From: Trichinella spiralis | Taxonomy: Eukaryota > Nematoda > Enoplea > Trichinellida > Trichinellidae | Reading direction: 5' to 3' | Assembly: GCA_000181795.3 (NCBI GenBank) | Contig: CM012954.1 | Span: 656,962-720,961 of the forward strand | DNA length: 64,000 nt | Shown: in pieces, positions 62,343-64,000 of the stretch | Layout of the letters: each line of letters starts with the position of its first letter | Numbering within the stretch: position 1 is the stretch's first letter | The notes under the pieces: model-generated | Database searches by the model: none | Seen by the model: only the letters and a program-made list of their open reading frames with translations | What the model was told of the DNA's origin: nothing | Position numbers and translations under genes: made by a program

Positions 62343-62348
62343 AATAAA
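62343..62348 (+). terminator. AATAAA poly(A) signal, likely COPE
   Basis: Hexamer 109 bp after the COPE stop and 11 bp before the stop of the convergent gene, so the two 3' ends probably overlap. Another AATAAA lies at 62244. Confidence 0.5.
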
Positions 62349-62358
62349 GAAACATTTA

Positions 62359-62892
62359 TTATGTTTTACTTTGCCTTTTCAATCTGTTACTTTTAACAGT
62401 CCCTTTTGGAATGAAAGTATCGACATGTTCGTTCTTTTGTAACAGGACATGACTTGTATGCTGTTTCAAAAGAGCAACTAGTTCATCTTCTCCTTGACGA
62501 ATTCCAACTGCTGAAACTGAGTGATAATTCAATACAGCGCTCAACTCGGCATTCAAGCTATTCAAACGAGCAGTGTGAACACCAGTTGAAGCTGCCAAAG
62601 CCCCAATTTGAAAAGCAATACCGGACGGCTTCACAACGTCATGATCAAATAAAGCGACCTGCAATCGCCTCTTTTCCAGGTCGCGAATTACTTCATTTAA
62701 GCCAATGGAGAAGTTTTTCCGCTCAGCTGAACATTGACCTGCTTCGGGTAGTGCAGATTCGGATTTACTTCGTTTTTTTCTTATCAATTGCAAACGAGTT
62801 GATAATCCACGAAGAATCGTAGTGGCATTTTCATCATCAGTTTCGGGCCATTGCACTGTTATTGGAAGTTTCAAAAATCGTTTCGGAGGCAT
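62359..62892 (-). CDS. RPP38: RNase P/MRP protein subunit p38-like (L7Ae fold)
   Basis: Single exon of 177 codons, ATG 62892 (MPPKRFLKLPITVQWPETDD) to TAA 62359. The middle reads GLNEVIRDLEKRRLQVALFD followed by VVKPSGIAFQIGALAASTGV and LNAELSAVLNYHSVSAVGIR. This fits the RPP38/L7Ae pattern: an N-terminal helix, a strand ending at a VKP turn, then helices and a short strand. It resembles human RPP38's ALERDELLLVLVCKSVKPAM segment. The C-terminus is basic (KSNRLKRQSKT), as expected for an RNA-binding nucleolar protein. RPP38 helps assemble RNase P and MRP for tRNA and rRNA processing. Assignment rests on one domain, so other L7Ae-fold proteins remain possible. Confidence 0.7.
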   Translation of the reverse strand: MPPKRFLKLPITVQWPETDDENATTILRGLSTRLQLIRKKRSKSESALPEAGQCSAERKNFSIGLNEVIRDLEKRRLQVALFDHDVVKPSGIAFQIGALAASTGVHTARLNSLNAELSAVLNYHSVSAVGIRQGEDELVALLKQHTSHVLLQKNEHVDTFIPKGTVKSNRLKRQSKT

Positions 62893-64000
62893 CGATTATG
62901 CCCAAAAACTTCACCCCAATTTTATTACTGTAACACGTACAGTATACAATACGCAAAGGTACAAATAAACGGTTACACTTAAGAACTAATTTGCTTCTTA
63001 TTATTACAGGAAAAAAGTTGAACATTTGAAAAATATTCGTTTATGATAACTATTTACTTTTTATTGATATGCAGTGAAATTAGGCAAAATCTACACGCTG
63101 AGGAAATTCGCGGGTTCATGCGCAATTGGATTGGTCAAATCTGAATTTCTGTTCCCTTTGCAAATCTGCGAAGCTATTTTTTCGTCATATTTTCTTTTTG
63201 GTTTTCAACATAACGGGATCTGTAGTTTTCTATTTTACGCTGCTGATACTGATCAGAGCTCATAATGCTCTCCGCACTGCAATTATTTCATGAAATGTAA
63301 AATTTTCCGTCCATTTCGAATAAATTCACTACGGTATGTGTATAAAATTTTTCATTTGATACTTTCTCACTGACTTATCTCATGTAATCGACCAATAAAA
63401 AGGAATTTTTCACGCGGCGGTTGCCGATATTTATTAATACCTGAGAGTCTATTGTAAGCGGACTGTACGTATCATGTTTTCAAAAATACAATCATGTAAT
63501 TGAATTCTATGCAGTTCACGATACCTATTATTCATTTGGCATCCCATTGATAACAAACATGTCGCAGTTTGATTGTATTTTTCCCTAGTACATCATAATG
63601 AAATTACACTTATGCAAATGAACTTTAAATATTGTATTTTATCAAAATAATTAATTCAAAAGGATTGAAATATAATATATTACCAATTTATAACAAACTA
63701 ATCCACATGGGCTTGGGATGTATTCTAATTTATCGACAAATTTGCATATAAGCTTAGATAAACAAATGGCATACCTATAGGGAAGTGCAATGTATTAAGG
63801 AATTTTTCTTTCATATTTCGAAATAGTACTGTACAATGATTATGTACAGAAACTGTTCATTATTCTCAGTTGATTATTTAATAAGATATTTAACAAATTG
63901 TTCGTTATCATAGGCATCAATTATAGAGAGAAATAATTCAATATAGCACGATATGAGTAAATCATTCTTTTCAGTTTAACTAATTGTTACATCTGTATCG
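62893..64000. other. Right-end intergenic, no gene seen
   Basis: AT-rich, with frequent stops in all frames and no convincing exon or RNA gene. Confidence 0.5.

Noticed and set aside
2790-63835. Recurring TACTGTA/TACAGTA heptamer, about twenty copies, mostly between genes (for example 2795, 18943, 49472, 58678, 62940).
   Set aside because: For this base composition I estimate roughly fifteen chance copies on both strands, so the excess is slight; the intergenic bias follows from AT-richness. A shuffled-sequence count would settle it.

Overview
The window is animal nuclear DNA, most likely from a nematode. It is AT-rich, has no prokaryotic operon signals, and carries multi-exon genes whose introns are mostly about 50-120 bp with GT...TTTCAG boundaries. 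ShKT cysteine domains (one on an astacin protease, one on a Cys-loop receptor) and a CYP4-type P450 fit a nematode. The exact lineage cannot be fixed by eye. I saw no rRNA, tRNA, transposon, virus or CRISPR array. The only clear repeats are microsatellites.

Left part (1-31.7 kb): the 3' end of a Pro/Gln/Met-rich protein gene (+, to 2031); a complete inositol 1,4,5-trisphosphate receptor gene of about fifty exons (+, 3755-17375); a small membrane protein (-, 17803-18314); replication factor C subunit 3 (+, 19470-20917); a CYP4-like P450 (-, 21292-23427); PA2G4/EBP1 (-, 25342-27061); and SIN1/MAPKAP1 of TORC2 (+, 28514 to about 31713).

Right part (31.7-64 kb): an IQSEC/BRAG-type ARF exchange factor with Sec7 and PH domains (-, 32134-37559); a two-exon unknown (-, 37861-38736); an astacin with C-terminal ShKT (+, about 39620-41300); RP2, the ARL3 GAP (+, 41645-44336); a Cys-loop channel subunit with an N-terminal ShKT domain (-, 44794-46809); kaptin, intronless (-, 48209-49333); mitochondrial processing peptidase beta (+, 50081-52369); TMEM185 (+, 52900-54294); an AT-hook protein (+, 56067-57498); 6-pyruvoyl-tetrahydropterin synthase (-, 57758-58405); a TJAP1-like coiled-coil protein (-, 59381-60282); epsilon-COP (+, 60676-62234); and an RPP38-like RNase P/MRP protein (-, 62359-62892).

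Most genes are unrelated housekeeping neighbours, as expected of a eukaryotic chromosome. Loose functional links are membrane traffic (IQSEC, RP2, epsilon-COP) and TOR signalling (SIN1 for TORC2, kaptin for the KICSTOR arm of TORC1). The most unusual object is the ShKT-Cys-loop receptor fusion, which also lacks the first cysteine of the Cys-loop. Exon limits were placed by eye from reading frame, splice motifs and remembered family sequence, so individual boundaries may be off by a few codons.
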